Shown: piece after piece, positions 36,016-45,727 of the stretch
Layout of the letters: each line of letters opens with the position of its first letter
How positions within the stretch are numbered: position 1 is the stretch's first letter
Source of the DNA: Flaviramulus sp. BrNp1-15
Lineage (GTDB): Bacteria; Bacteroidota; Bacteroidia; Flavobacteriales; Flavobacteriaceae
DNA length: 64,000 nt
Assembly (NCBI RefSeq): GCF_022259695.1
Contig: NZ_CP092099.1
Span: 3,370,001-3,434,000 of the forward strand
Direction: 5' to 3'
The notes under the pieces: generated by a model
What the model was told of the DNA's origin: nothing
Databases searched by the model: none
The model's input: the letters and a program-made list of their open reading frames with translations, nothing else
Translations under genes and position numbers: made by a program

Positions 36016-36954
36016 ATGAATCAAACTGATTTCACACAAATACTTCAGCACCCTCAAAGGATAACGCATCAACAAACTGAAGCTGTGAAATCTATTATTG
36101 ATGAATTTCCTTATTTTCAATCGGCACGTGCCATATACCTTAAAGGCTTAAAAGACCAAAGTAGCATTAAATACAACCAACAGCTTAAAACAACAGCAGC
36201 CTACACAACAGATAGAAGTATTTTATTCGATTATATAACATCAGAAGTATTTCTACAAAACGAAATTTCTCAATTTATAAAACAAAATATTGAGCATTTA
36301 AAAGATATTGATATTGATGTTGAAGATATTTCAGTTGATAAAAGTGTAAAAATTGATGATGCTTTAAAACAACAAATTAAAGATACCGATGGTGTTTTAG
36401 ACCCGGCTTTATTTCAACCTAAAGAAGCTCGACCTATAAAATCTTTTATTTTAGACGAATCTGAAACTATTAAAAACATTACCAAAGAAACTAAAACTCA
36501 AGAAGCCACAGCAGATGAAATTTTAAATCTAGGTAAACCGCTTCAGTTTGATAAAAGAGAAAAACACTCGTTTAACGAATGGTTAAAACTAACCCGTTTT
36601 AAACCTATTGATAGAGAAACAAAAAAGAAAAAAGAAGAAGAAATTGAAACTAATTCAAACACATTAGATAAAGAAAAAAAATTTGAATTAATTGATAAAT
36701 TTATTTCAGAAAATCCAAAAATAAGTCCAACTAAAACCTTAACACAAAAAGGTAATTTAGCAAAAGCACAAATGATACAGCCAGAGTCTTTAATGACAGA
36801 GACTTTAGCTCGCATTTATGTGGAACAAAAAAACTATAAAAAAGCAATTCAATCTTATAAGATTTTAAGTTTGAAATATCCAGAAAAAAGTGGTTTCTTT
36901 GCAAACCAAATTAAGGCAGTAGAACAATTACAAGAACATAATAATAAGGAATAA
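36016..36954 (+). CDS. TPR-containing protein of unknown function
   Basis: 312 residues, without signal peptide or membrane segment. The N-terminal third is helical (AVKSIIDEFPYFQSARAIYL), the middle is acidic and low in complexity, and the C-terminus has one clear tetratricopeptide unit (LARIYVEQKNYKKAIQSYKI). It overlaps secG by one base (TAATG), so the two are translationally coupled. The placement between lptE and secG suggests a link to envelope biogenesis, but its role is not known. Confidence 0.8.
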   Translation: MNQTDFTQILQHPQRITHQQTEAVKSIIDEFPYFQSARAIYLKGLKDQSSIKYNQQLKTTAAYTTDRSILFDYITSEVFLQNEISQFIKQNIEHLKDIDIDVEDISVDKSVKIDDALKQQIKDTDGVLDPALFQPKEARPIKSFILDESETIKNITKETKTQEATADEILNLGKPLQFDKREKHSFNEWLKLTRFKPIDRETKKKKEEEIETNSNTLDKEKKFELIDKFISENPKISPTKTLTQKGNLAKAQMIQPESLMTETLARIYVEQKNYKKAIQSYKILSLKYPEKSGFFANQIKAVEQLQEHNNKE

Positions 36955-37307
36955 TGAGTACGTTTACAATATTTTTAGCTTTAATCGTAGTTGTAGCATT
37001 TTTACTAATAGTAGTAATCATGGTACAAAACCCTAAAGGAGGTGGATTATCATCATCTTTTGGTGGCGGTGGCACACAACAACTAGGTGGAGTAAAAAAG
37101 ACAACCGATTTTTTAGATAAAAGTACCTGGACATTAGCAACATTATTGTTGGTATTAATTTTACTATCAAATGTAGCTATTAATAGAGGTGGAGAAAATG
37201 TAGATTCAAAAGCATTAGACCCTGATGCAACTACAACACAACCTTTACCAACTCCAGTTGATACGGCAAATGATGCTGCAACAACAACTGAAGGTACAGA
37301 AGAATAA
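36954..37307 (+). CDS. secG: Preprotein translocase subunit SecG
   Basis: 117 residues with two membrane helices (about 3-24 and 56-76) separated by the family loop VQNPKGGGLSSSFGGG and followed by an acidic Thr/Pro-rich cytoplasmic tail of about 35 residues. SecG assists SecYEG translocation. It ends the miaB-to-secG run; a strong terminator follows. Confidence 0.94.
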   Translation: MSTFTIFLALIVVVAFLLIVVIMVQNPKGGGLSSSFGGGGTQQLGGVKKTTDFLDKSTWTLATLLLVLILLSNVAINRGGENVDSKALDPDATTTQPLPTPVDTANDAATTTEGTEE

Positions 37308-37324
37308 TTTCATGTTAGAAACAC

Positions 37325-37358
37325 AAAAAATGCCAACTACACAAGTTGGCATTTTTTG
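37325..37358 (+). terminator. Terminator after secG
   Basis: AAAAAATGCCAACT / AGTTGGCATTTTTT with a five-base loop, a near-perfect intrinsic terminator. It isolates groESL from the upstream operon, so groESL needs its own promoter. Confidence 0.88.
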
Positions 37359-37386
37359 TTTCTGAAAGTTTGTCAGTTAAATAGTA

Positions 37387-37418
37387 TTGGCACATTTTTA
37401 GCACAACGCTTAAGCGTT
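37387..37418 (+). promoter_or_regulatory. -24/-12-like (sigma-54) promoter and palindrome before groES
   Basis: TTGGCACATTTTTAGCA has GG and GC separated by exactly ten bases and matches TGGCAC-N5-TTGCA except for one T to A change. The predicted start falls near 37413, inside the perfect 14-bp palindrome AACGCTTAAGCGTT (37405-37418), and about 38 bases before the groES ATG. No TAnnTTTG box was found in this gap. Confidence 0.55.
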
Positions 37419-37451
37419 AACATTAATTTTTAAATTAAAAATATATAACAA

Positions 37452-37727
37452 ATGGCATTAAACATTAAACCATTAGCAGATAGAGTTCTTATTGAACCAG
37501 CTGCAGCTGAAACTAAAACAGCTTCAGGAATTATAATTCCAGATAACGCTAAAGAAAAACCACAAAAAGGAACCGTTGTTGCTGCTGGAAAAGGCACAAA
37601 GGACGAGCCTATTACTGTAAAAGTTGGCGATACTGTTTTATATGGTAAATATGCAGGTACAGAGCTTAAACTAGATGGTAAAGACTATTTAATCATGCGT
37701 GAAAGCGACATATTAGCAATTGTTTAA
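37452..37727 (+). CDS. groES: Co-chaperonin GroES
   Basis: 91 residues with the standard fold: LADRVLIEP at the N-terminus, a mobile loop [19 protein letters not shown] that docks GroEL, the [10 protein letters not shown] strand, and [20 protein letters not shown] to the end. It caps the GroEL ring for protein folding. It lies 23 bp before groEL, is preceded by a terminator and carries the -24/-12-like element upstream. Confidence 0.98.
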   Translation: MALNIKPLADRVLIEPAAAETKTASGIIIPDNAKEKPQKGTVVAAGKGTKDEPITVKVGDTVLYGKYAGTELKLDGKDYLIMRESDILAIV

Positions 37728-37738
37728 TTTAAAGCTAA

Positions 37739-39382
<1,644 letters not shown>

Positions 39383-39383
39383 G

Positions 39384-39396
39384 TCGAGAGTCTCGA
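39384..39396. repeat. Short palindromic element after groEL
   Basis: TCGAGAGTCTCGA, a 13-bp palindrome followed by TACGCA, directly after the groEL stop codon. Similar GAGTCTCGATACGC stretches are familiar as intergenic repeats in flavobacteria (from memory, not checked). Confidence 0.45.
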
Positions 39397-39409
39397 TACG
39401 CAATAAATT

Positions 39410-39448
39410 AAAAACGCTTCTCAATAACTTTGGGAAGCGTTTTTTTAT
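39410..39448 (+). terminator. Terminator after groEL
   Basis: AAAACGCTTCTC / GGGAAGCGTTTT (one T-G wobble) with a T run of seven, an intrinsic terminator on the plus strand. Confidence 0.85.
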
Positions 39449-39497
39449 TCAGTCAAATCAACTAATTTTAAATAAATTTTTATTTTTTTATTCCTAA

Positions 39498-39524
39498 GGC
39501 AACCATTAGAATAAATTTTGCGTC
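39498..39524 (+). promoter_or_regulatory. ECF-type promoter of the sigma factor operon
   Basis: GGCAACC at 39498-39504 and CGTC at 39521-39524 are separated by 16 bases. An AAC-containing -35 and a CGTC -10 are hallmarks of ECF sigma promoters. The start would be near 39531, about 13 bases before the sigma ATG. This suggests the sigma factor transcribes its own operon. Confidence 0.55.
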
Positions 39525-39543
39525 TTTATAAATAGAACACAAA

Positions 39544-40122
39544 ATGAAACCATTTTTGAAAGTTATTCAACTCCATAAAAACGAATCTGCGCTTATAAAA
39601 AAAGCAATCAAAAACAACCGGGAAGCGCAACACGTTTTATTTGAATTACACGCTCCAAAAATGTTAAGTGTTTGCAGATATTATATTAAAGATATCCAAC
39701 ATGCCGAAGACGTCATGCTTAACGGATTTTTTAAAGTGTTTTCTAATTTAAAAAATTTTAAAGGTGAAGGTAGTTTTGAAGGTTGGATTCGTAAGATTAT
39801 GGTTAGAGAATCTATTTCATTTTTAAGACAACAAAAAAAAGTTGAGTTTTCTGTTGAAGATATTTTAATTCATGATGATTCAACAAACAATATTAATACC
39901 AATATTGAAGTAGCTCAAATCCAAGAGCTGATCGATGAACTTCCAGATGGCTATAAAATGGTTTTCATTATGTATGCTATTGAAGGTTACAAACATCATG
40001 AAATTGCAAATGAATTGAATATTAATGAAGGCACATCAAAATCGCAATTATTTAAAGCACGAAAAATGCTTCAGGAAAAAATTAAAAAAATAAATAAAAC
40101 AACAAGCTATGGCACCACTTAA
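39544..40122 (+). CDS. ECF-type RNA polymerase sigma factor
   Basis: 192 residues with region 2 (YYIKDIQHAEDVMLNGFFKV, then FKGEGSFEGWIRKIMVRES) and region 4 (LPDGYKMVFIMYAIEGYKHH, then ELNINEGTSKSQLFKARKML). Regions 1.1 and 3 are missing, so it belongs to the ECF group. It overlaps the next gene by 14 bp, an arrangement usual for a sigma factor and its anti-sigma factor, and has an ECF-type promoter upstream. Confidence 0.95.
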   Translation: MKPFLKVIQLHKNESALIKKAIKNNREAQHVLFELHAPKMLSVCRYYIKDIQHAEDVMLNGFFKVFSNLKNFKGEGSFEGWIRKIMVRESISFLRQQKKVEFSVEDILIHDDSTNNINTNIEVAQIQELIDELPDGYKMVFIMYAIEGYKHHEIANELNINEGTSKSQLFKARKMLQEKIKKINKTTSYGTT

Positions 40123-40882
40123 ATACGAAGAACAATTAAAAAATAAGCTTGAAAAGCGAACACTACAGCCATCAGAAAATGCTTGGGAAAAACTTTCAAA
40201 TAGATTAGATGAGGAAAGCGGTAAAAAGAATAATAAATCTTTTTGGTGGCTTGGTATAGCTGCAAGTGTAGTTGGGATTCTTTTTGTAGCTACTCAATTA
40301 TGGAATACTAATTCGTCTACAGAAGTTACTCCAAAAGTAGTAACAACACCAGAAACTATTCAGGAAGAAGAAACTATTAAAATAGTTTTAGACAATGTTA
40401 ACAAAAATCATATTACAGATAAAGAAGAGGTTAAAAAGATTGATAAAAATGATATTGTGAAAACTCAGAATATCAAAAAAGTATTGCCTAATAAACCTCT
40501 AAATGAAAATCAAATAGTTTCTTCTAATACAGATGAAAATTTAAATATAATAACTCCAGAAGAAAAAACTACAGATTTACCTCAAAACAACACCTTAACA
40601 TTTGAAGAGCAAAAAATTCAAGATGTTGTAGCACAAGTAAAAGAGTTAAAAAATACTAATAATGAAGTTACAGATGCAGATATAGATGCACTTTTACTTG
40701 AAGCTCAAAAAGAAATTAAACTAAACAGGCTTTACAATGAAACTACTGGAATTGTAGATGCAAATGCTCTACTTCAAGATGTTGAAGAGGAGTTAGATTT
40801 ATCCTTTAGAAGCAAGGTTTTTGAAGCCATAAAATCAAGTTACAATTCCGTTAAAACTGCAGTTGCCAATCGAAATAATTAA
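40109..40882 (+). CDS. Single-pass membrane protein, probable anti-sigma factor
   Basis: 257 residues. The N-terminal 45 residues are cytoplasmic and contain PSENAWEKLSNRLDEE, a segment common in proteins encoded next to Bacteroidota ECF sigma factors. One membrane helix follows (FWWLGIAASVVGILFVATQL), then a periplasmic part rich in Thr/Glu/Asn/Lys with a helical C-terminus. No zinc anti-sigma motif (HxxxCxxC) is present. The topology and the 14-bp overlap with the sigma gene support an anti-sigma role; this is inferred from context. Confidence 0.7.
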   Translation: MAPLKYEEQLKNKLEKRTLQPSENAWEKLSNRLDEESGKKNNKSFWWLGIAASVVGILFVATQLWNTNSSTEVTPKVVTTPETIQEEETIKIVLDNVNKNHITDKEEVKKIDKNDIVKTQNIKKVLPNKPLNENQIVSSNTDENLNIITPEEKTTDLPQNNTLTFEEQKIQDVVAQVKELKNTNNEVTDADIDALLLEAQKEIKLNRLYNETTGIVDANALLQDVEEELDLSFRSKVFEAIKSSYNSVKTAVANRNN

Positions 40883-40938
40883 AATTTTAATCATCAATTA
40901 AATCATCATAAAAATTACAAATCAAAAAACGAACAGTT

Positions 40939-42018
40939 ATGCAAACAATTACTAAATTTTTGGTACTACTTGTACTAAGTCTATGTGTGCAATTCATCAA
41001 TGCACAAGACACTATTCAAAATGTAAATAACAAACACAAAATTGAAACATTAAAAAACATTAAAGAAAATATTAAAAATGAAGAGCGGAATTTTTTAAAA
41101 GTAGAAGTTGAGTCTATTAATTTAAGATTAGACAAAGGTGAAATCACCAATAATGAAGCAGAAATACTTAAAAAAGAAGTAGCTAAAAAACGTGCTTTAA
41201 ACATTGAAAACAGAATAGCTATTATTGATAATAAAATAGCGCTTTTAGAGCGTAATGATGAAGGATATCGTGTCAATAATGAAGAAGATTTATCTAAAAT
41301 TGGTTTTAGTATAGGAGGTAATGATGAGAGTTTTGCAGGTATAAAAATTAATTACAAAAACAAACCTAAGAAATACGATTTACGTACTTCAAGCGACTTT
41401 GTTTTAGCCTTTGGTTTAAACAATGCTATTATTGAAGGTGAAAGTTTAGACGATTCACCATATAAATTTGGAGGTTCACGTTTTTTAGAAATAGGTTGGG
41501 CGTGGAAAACACGAGTGTTTAAAAATTCAAATTTTTTAAGATTTAAATATGGTTATTCTTTTCAAATAAATGGATTAAAACCAGATAACAACCAGTATTT
41601 TGTTGAGCAAAACGGGCAAACAGTTTTAGAAGAATTTCCGGAAAATCTAAAAAAATCTAAATTATCAATTACCAACTTAGTGTTTCCCATGCATTTTGAA
41701 TTCGGACCATCAAAACGAATTGATAAAGACACCTATTTTAGATATTCTACCCGAAATAAATTTAAAATAGGATTAGGTGGTTACGCAGGATTTAACATAG
41801 GTACGCGTCAAAAACTAAAATATGAACTGGATGGAGAACGTGTAAAAGATAAACAAAAACGTGGTTTTAACACTACAAATTTAGTTTATGGCTTAAGTGG
41901 TTACGTAGCTTTTGATGATGTCGCTCTTTATGTTAAATACGATTTATCACCTATCTTTAAAGATCAAGTAGTTGACCAAAATAATATTTCTATTGGTCTT
42001 CGGTTTGATGTAGATTAA
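40939..42018 (+). CDS. Putative outer-membrane beta-barrel protein with coiled-coil N-terminus
   Basis: 359 residues with a signal peptide (LVLLVLSLCVQFINAQ), a strongly charged helical region of about 75 residues (KKEVAKKRALNIENRIAIID), then alternating beta strands rich in Phe/Tyr/Lys (FKYGYSFQINGL, IGLGGYAGFNIG) ending ISIGLRFDVD. This looks like a PorT/outer-membrane-barrel fold with a periplasmic coiled coil. It is third in the sigma-membrane protein-barrel unit and could be the cargo or sensed component of that system. Confidence 0.75.
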   Translation: MQTITKFLVLLVLSLCVQFINAQDTIQNVNNKHKIETLKNIKENIKNEERNFLKVEVESINLRLDKGEITNNEAEILKKEVAKKRALNIENRIAIIDNKIALLERNDEGYRVNNEEDLSKIGFSIGGNDESFAGIKINYKNKPKKYDLRTSSDFVLAFGLNNAIIEGESLDDSPYKFGGSRFLEIGWAWKTRVFKNSNFLRFKYGYSFQINGLKPDNNQYFVEQNGQTVLEEFPENLKKSKLSITNLVFPMHFEFGPSKRIDKDTYFRYSTRNKFKIGLGGYAGFNIGTRQKLKYELDGERVKDKQKRGFNTTNLVYGLSGYVAFDDVALYVKYDLSPIFKDQVVDQNNISIGLRFDVD

Positions 42019-42032
42019 GCATGTTAGAAAAT

Positions 42033-42072
42033 CAAAACAAAAAAGTCTTCAATTGAAGGCTTTTTTGTTTTC
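42033..42072 (+). terminator. Terminator of the sigma factor operon
   Basis: AAAAAAGTCTTCAA/TTGAAGGCTTTTTT inverted repeat with no more than a minimal loop, followed by further T residues. Confidence 0.78.
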
Positions 42073-42174
42073 TACAGGTGTCTCATGTTTTTATAGCAAA
42101 GTCAAATTTCAAAAGGGCTTTAATTTCTAAAATCAATTGTTTATATTACATTTACATTTCTTAAAAATTTTGCA

Positions 42175-44133
42175 TTGATATCACCATCAACCATAGACCA
42201 AGTATTTGAAACCGCCCGTGTTGAGGAGGTTATAGGTGATTTTGTTCAGCTAAAAAAAGCAGGCAGTAACTTTAAAGGCTTAAGTCCGTTTAGTGATGAG
42301 CGTTCGCCAAGTTTTATGGTATCGCCAGTTAAACAAATCTGGAAAGATTTTTCTACAGGAAAAGGAGGAACAGCCGTTTCATTTTTAATGGAACATGAGC
42401 ATTTTACATATCCTGAAGCTATACGGTATTTAGCAAAAAAATATAATATTGAAATTGAAGAAACAGAGCAGTCAAACGAGCAAAAAGAAAAAGCTAACGA
42501 ACGCGAAAGTTTATATTTAGTAAGTGAATTTGCAAATTCTTATTTTCAAAAAATATTACATAAAACCGATCAAGGAAAATCTATTGGGCTAAGTTATTTT
42601 AAAGAACGTGGGTTTACTGAAGATACTATCAAAAAATTCGATCTTGGATATTCACTAAACGAGTGGCAAGCCTTTACAGACGAAGCTTTAAAACAAGGGT
42701 ATAGTATTGATTATTTAGAAAAAACAGGACTTACTATCGTAAAAGAAGATAAGCGTTTTGATAGGTTTAAGGGGCGCGTTATGTTCCCTATTAAAAGTAT
42801 GAGTGGTCGTGTGTTGGGTTTTGGCGGTCGTATTTTAATAAACGATAAAAAAGCTGCTAAATATGTAAACTCCCCAGAAAGTGATATTTACCATAAAAGT
42901 AAAGTACTATATGGTATTTATCATGCTAAACAAAGTATTGCAAAAGAAGATAATTGTTTTTTAGTTGAAGGCTATACAGATGTAATTCAGTTTCACCAAA
43001 CAGGAATTAAAAATGTGGTGTCTTCATCTGGTACAGCATTAACTTCAGAGCAAATTAGACTCATAAACAGACTCACAAAAAACATTACCGTATTATTTGA
43101 TGGTGATGCAGCAGGTATGCGTGCGTCGTTGCGTGGTATAGATTTGATTCTTGAGCAAGGTATGAATGTGAAGGTTTGCTCGTTCCCAGAAGGAGAAGAT
43201 CCTGATAGTTTTGCTAAACAAAATACCCTTGAAGAACTTACTTTATATTTAGAGGATAACGCTAAAGATTTTATTCAGTTTAAAGCTTCGATTTTACACG
43301 AAGAATCTAAAAACGATCCTATAAAAAAAGCAGAAACAGTTAGAGATATTGTAAACAGTATTTCTAAAATACCTGATCGTATTAAAAAAGAAATTTATGT
43401 TCAGGAGTGTGCAAGAATAATGGATATTAGTGAAGAAGTTTTATTTAGCACACTGGCACAAATCAATAAAAAAGAGTTTCAGGAAGAAAACAAACAATAT
43501 AAAAAAGAGCAAAAAGCTTTTGATGTAATAAAGCACCAACAACCTGTAAAAAAAGTTGATGTGCAATATGTTTTAGAACGAAAAATTATTGAGGTTCTAT
43601 TGATTTATGGAAATAAAACTGAAGATTTTGAAGACTTGGTTCTAAAAGAAAATGATAATGGAGAACTTATTTTAGAGCCTGTAATACAGCAAGCAAAAGT
43701 GTTTGAAAAAGTGTTTTTAGACCTTCAGGATGATGAAATGGAATTCACAAATGAAACTTTTAAAAGTCTATATTACACTATTATTGATACTTTAAATCAA
43801 AACCCTGAATTTGAGTTAAAAACATTTATAAATTCAGTTGATTCTGAAACGGCTAGTGAAATCACTACTATTTTAATGGAAGATGAACGTTATGCTTTAG
43901 ATAATTGGAACCGCATGAATATTTTTCCAAAAGAAAAAACGCACAGTGTAGCTCAACTGGTTAGTGAAACTATTTTAAGTTTGCGGTGTTTTTTAATAGA
44001 TCAAAAAGTAAAGGAATTCCAGAAAGAAACGCTACAAAACAAAATAGACACGAATAGAAATGTACTTGAAGAAGTAAAAGACTATTCGAGTCTAAAAATG
44101 TTGTTGTCTAGAAAATTAAATCGGGTGTTATAA
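42175..44133 (+). CDS. dnaG: DNA primase DnaG with altered zinc-binding domain
   Basis: 652 residues, starting at a TTG codon (MISPSTIDQVFETARVEEVI); no ATG alternative fits. The N-terminal zinc-binding domain keeps the fold but not the ligands: the usual CPFHxEkTPSF reads SPFSDERSPSF (Ser37, Ser40) and YHCFGCG reads WKDFSTG (Asp58, Thr61). The catalytic Toprim core is intact (VEGYTDVIQFHQ, LFDGDAAGMRA, EGEDPDSF), and a C-terminal helicase-interaction domain of about 200 residues follows. It makes RNA primers for replication. The 3' end overlaps the convergent response regulator by 6 bp. Confidence 0.95.
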   Translation: MISPSTIDQVFETARVEEVIGDFVQLKKAGSNFKGLSPFSDERSPSFMVSPVKQIWKDFSTGKGGTAVSFLMEHEHFTYPEAIRYLAKKYNIEIEETEQSNEQKEKANERESLYLVSEFANSYFQKILHKTDQGKSIGLSYFKERGFTEDTIKKFDLGYSLNEWQAFTDEALKQGYSIDYLEKTGLTIVKEDKRFDRFKGRVMFPIKSMSGRVLGFGGRILINDKKAAKYVNSPESDIYHKSKVLYGIYHAKQSIAKEDNCFLVEGYTDVIQFHQTGIKNVVSSSGTALTSEQIRLINRLTKNITVLFDGDAAGMRASLRGIDLILEQGMNVKVCSFPEGEDPDSFAKQNTLEELTLYLEDNAKDFIQFKASILHEESKNDPIKKAETVRDIVNSISKIPDRIKKEIYVQECARIMDISEEVLFSTLAQINKKEFQEENKQYKKEQKAFDVIKHQQPVKKVDVQYVLERKIIEVLLIYGNKTEDFEDLVLKENDNGELILEPVIQQAKVFEKVFLDLQDDEMEFTNETFKSLYYTIIDTLNQNPEFELKTFINSVDSETASEITTILMEDERYALDNWNRMNIFPKEKTHSVAQLVSETILSLRCFLIDQKVKEFQKETLQNKIDTNRNVLEEVKDYSSLKMLLSRKLNRVL

Positions 44134-44757
44134 CCCTTGTGTAAGTTTAGCTTGATTAACTAAATCTACTAAGTTAGTAACTTTTAACTTTCGCATTAAT
44201 CGCGCTTTATAAGTACTAACGGTTTTTTCGTTAATATCTAATTCTTTTGAAATTTCCTTGTTTTTCTTACCAACGGTTAAAAGCTTTAAAACTTCTGCTT
44301 CTCTGGTTGATAATTTTTTGTAAAACGTACCGCTTTTACTAACTCTATTGCCAAAGGCAAGTTGTTGAGTTAAATCGTTACTTAAATAAATGCCGCCATC
44401 GTTTACTTTTAAAATGGCTTCGTTAATTGTGATTACATTTACAGATTTAGAAATATATCCTGCAGCACCAGCTTTTATGGCGTTAATGGCATATACTTCC
44501 TCTGGTTGTGCGCTAAAAATAATAGCTTTAATGTCTGGGTAATCGTTTTTTAAATAACGTAAAACGGTTAAACCGTTTAGTTTAGGAAAATCTGTTTCCA
44601 TTAAAATAATGTCTACAGGGTTTTTCTTAATAAATTCTAAGATGGCTTCGCCATCATCTACACTTCCAACTACTTTAATGTTAGAGGAAGCAGAGAAAAG
44701 GACTTCTAGCCCCTTTCTTGTGATAGGGTGGTTGTCTGCTACTAATAATTTTATCAT
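44128..44757 (-). CDS. LuxR/NarL-type response regulator with Glu at the phosphoacceptor site
   Basis: 209 residues. The receiver domain (about 3-118) has the first acidic pocket reduced to D8-N9, while the phosphoacceptor strand reads DIILMETDFPKLNG, placing Glu54 where Asp is expected; Thr/Ser in IIFSAQ and Lys in YISKSVN are present. The C-terminal LuxR helix-turn-helix is complete (LSTREAEVLKLLTVGKKNKE, then NEKTVSTYKARLMRKLKV). Glu mimics phospho-Asp, so it may be always active or regulated otherwise. No kinase gene is adjacent; the gene converges on dnaG. Confidence 0.92.
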   Translation of the reverse strand: MIKLLVADNHPITRKGLEVLFSASSNIKVVGSVDDGEAILEFIKKNPVDIILMETDFPKLNGLTVLRYLKNDYPDIKAIIFSAQPEEVYAINAIKAGAAGYISKSVNVITINEAILKVNDGGIYLSNDLTQQLAFGNRVSKSGTFYKKLSTREAEVLKLLTVGKKNKEISKELDINEKTVSTYKARLMRKLKVTNLVDLVNQAKLTQGL

Positions 44758-44776
44758 AATTTAAAAGCTTTTTTTA

Positions 44777-44798
44777 AAACTATTTTGAGAAATAGTTT
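44777..44798. repeat. Nine-bp palindrome upstream of the response regulator
   Basis: AAACTATTT and AAATAGTTT separated by TGAG, 20 bp upstream of the regulator ATG. It could be an operator for self-control or an mRNA hairpin. It is not followed by a T run good enough for a convincing nadE terminator. Confidence 0.4.
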
Positions 44799-44863
44799 AT
44801 GTTTGAGAGATTAAGCTTGTGGTAAATGTAAGACTTTTTTATACAACCTGCAATAACATAGTT

Positions 44864-45652
44864 TTATAACAAAGTTTCAGGTATTTCACATATTGGTATA
44901 GGTATCATTTTATGCTTGTTAGCAGAATTGAAACGTTTGTATATTTTAAAAACTTCTTGTTTTCTTCCCGAAAAATCATCAGATGTTTTACCTTCATCAT
45001 CCATTTTCATAGCCCATTCTAATTCTGGATAAGATGCTCCTATTTGATCTTCATCAGTTCTATCATCACCCCAAAGGCCATCAGTTGGTGCAGCATCAAT
45101 AATTTCTTTATTTACACCTAAATATTCTCCAATAGCATAAACTTCAGATTTTAATAAATCTGCTATCGGACTTAAATCAACACCACCATCACCATATTTT
45201 GTGTAAAAACCAACACCAAAATCTTCAACTTTATTTCCTGTTCCTGCAACTAATAGTTTTTCTAAAGCAGCAAAATAGTAAAGTGATGTCATTCGTAATC
45301 GTGCTCTGGTATTCGCTAAAGACATAAATCTACTTTCTTCATCTTCAACATCTGGCAAAGACTCAATTAAACTATCAAAAACAGGTGTTAAGTTAACTTG
45401 TGTCATTCTAACTTTATCAAAATTAGATTGCAACCACTCTATATGATTCATAGCTCTACTAACTTGAGAAGGCGCTTGATGAATTGGCATTTCCAAACAT
45501 AAAAGCTCTAATCCTGTTTTGGCACAAAGTGTTGAAGTAACTGCAGAATCTATACCACCAGAAACTCCTATAACAAAACCTTTCATACCAGCATTAGTAG
45601 CATAATCTTTTAACCAGTTTACTATATAATCAACAACTTTTTCTGTTTGCAT
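44864..45652 (-). CDS. nadE: Ammonia-dependent NAD+ synthetase
   Basis: 262 residues with the P-loop SGGIDSAVT (about 30-38), the ATP pyrophosphatase fold, and the deamido-NAD site in GTGNKVEDFGVGFYTKYGDG. There is no N-terminal glutaminase domain, so it uses ammonia directly. It converts deamido-NAD to NAD+. It is a single gene divergent from gldB. Confidence 0.96.
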   Translation of the reverse strand: MQTEKVVDYIVNWLKDYATNAGMKGFVIGVSGGIDSAVTSTLCAKTGLELLCLEMPIHQAPSQVSRAMNHIEWLQSNFDKVRMTQVNLTPVFDSLIESLPDVEDEESRFMSLANTRARLRMTSLYYFAALEKLLVAGTGNKVEDFGVGFYTKYGDGGVDLSPIADLLKSEVYAIGEYLGVNKEIIDAAPTDGLWGDDRTDEDQIGASYPELEWAMKMDDEGKTSDDFSGRKQEVFKIYKRFNSANKHKMIPIPICEIPETLL

Positions 45653-45680
45653 TTTTAAATGATTTTAAATCTGAGAATAG

Positions 45681-45688
45681 TACCTTTG
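45681..45688 (+). promoter_or_regulatory. -7 box (TACCTTTG) of gldB-gldC
   Basis: TACCTTTG is a full match to TAnnTTTG, about 40 bp before the gldB start. No TTG at the ideal -33 distance. Confidence 0.5.
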
Positions 45689-45727
45689 CAAACAAAAATA
45701 AACCATACGCTCAATTTATAAAAATTT

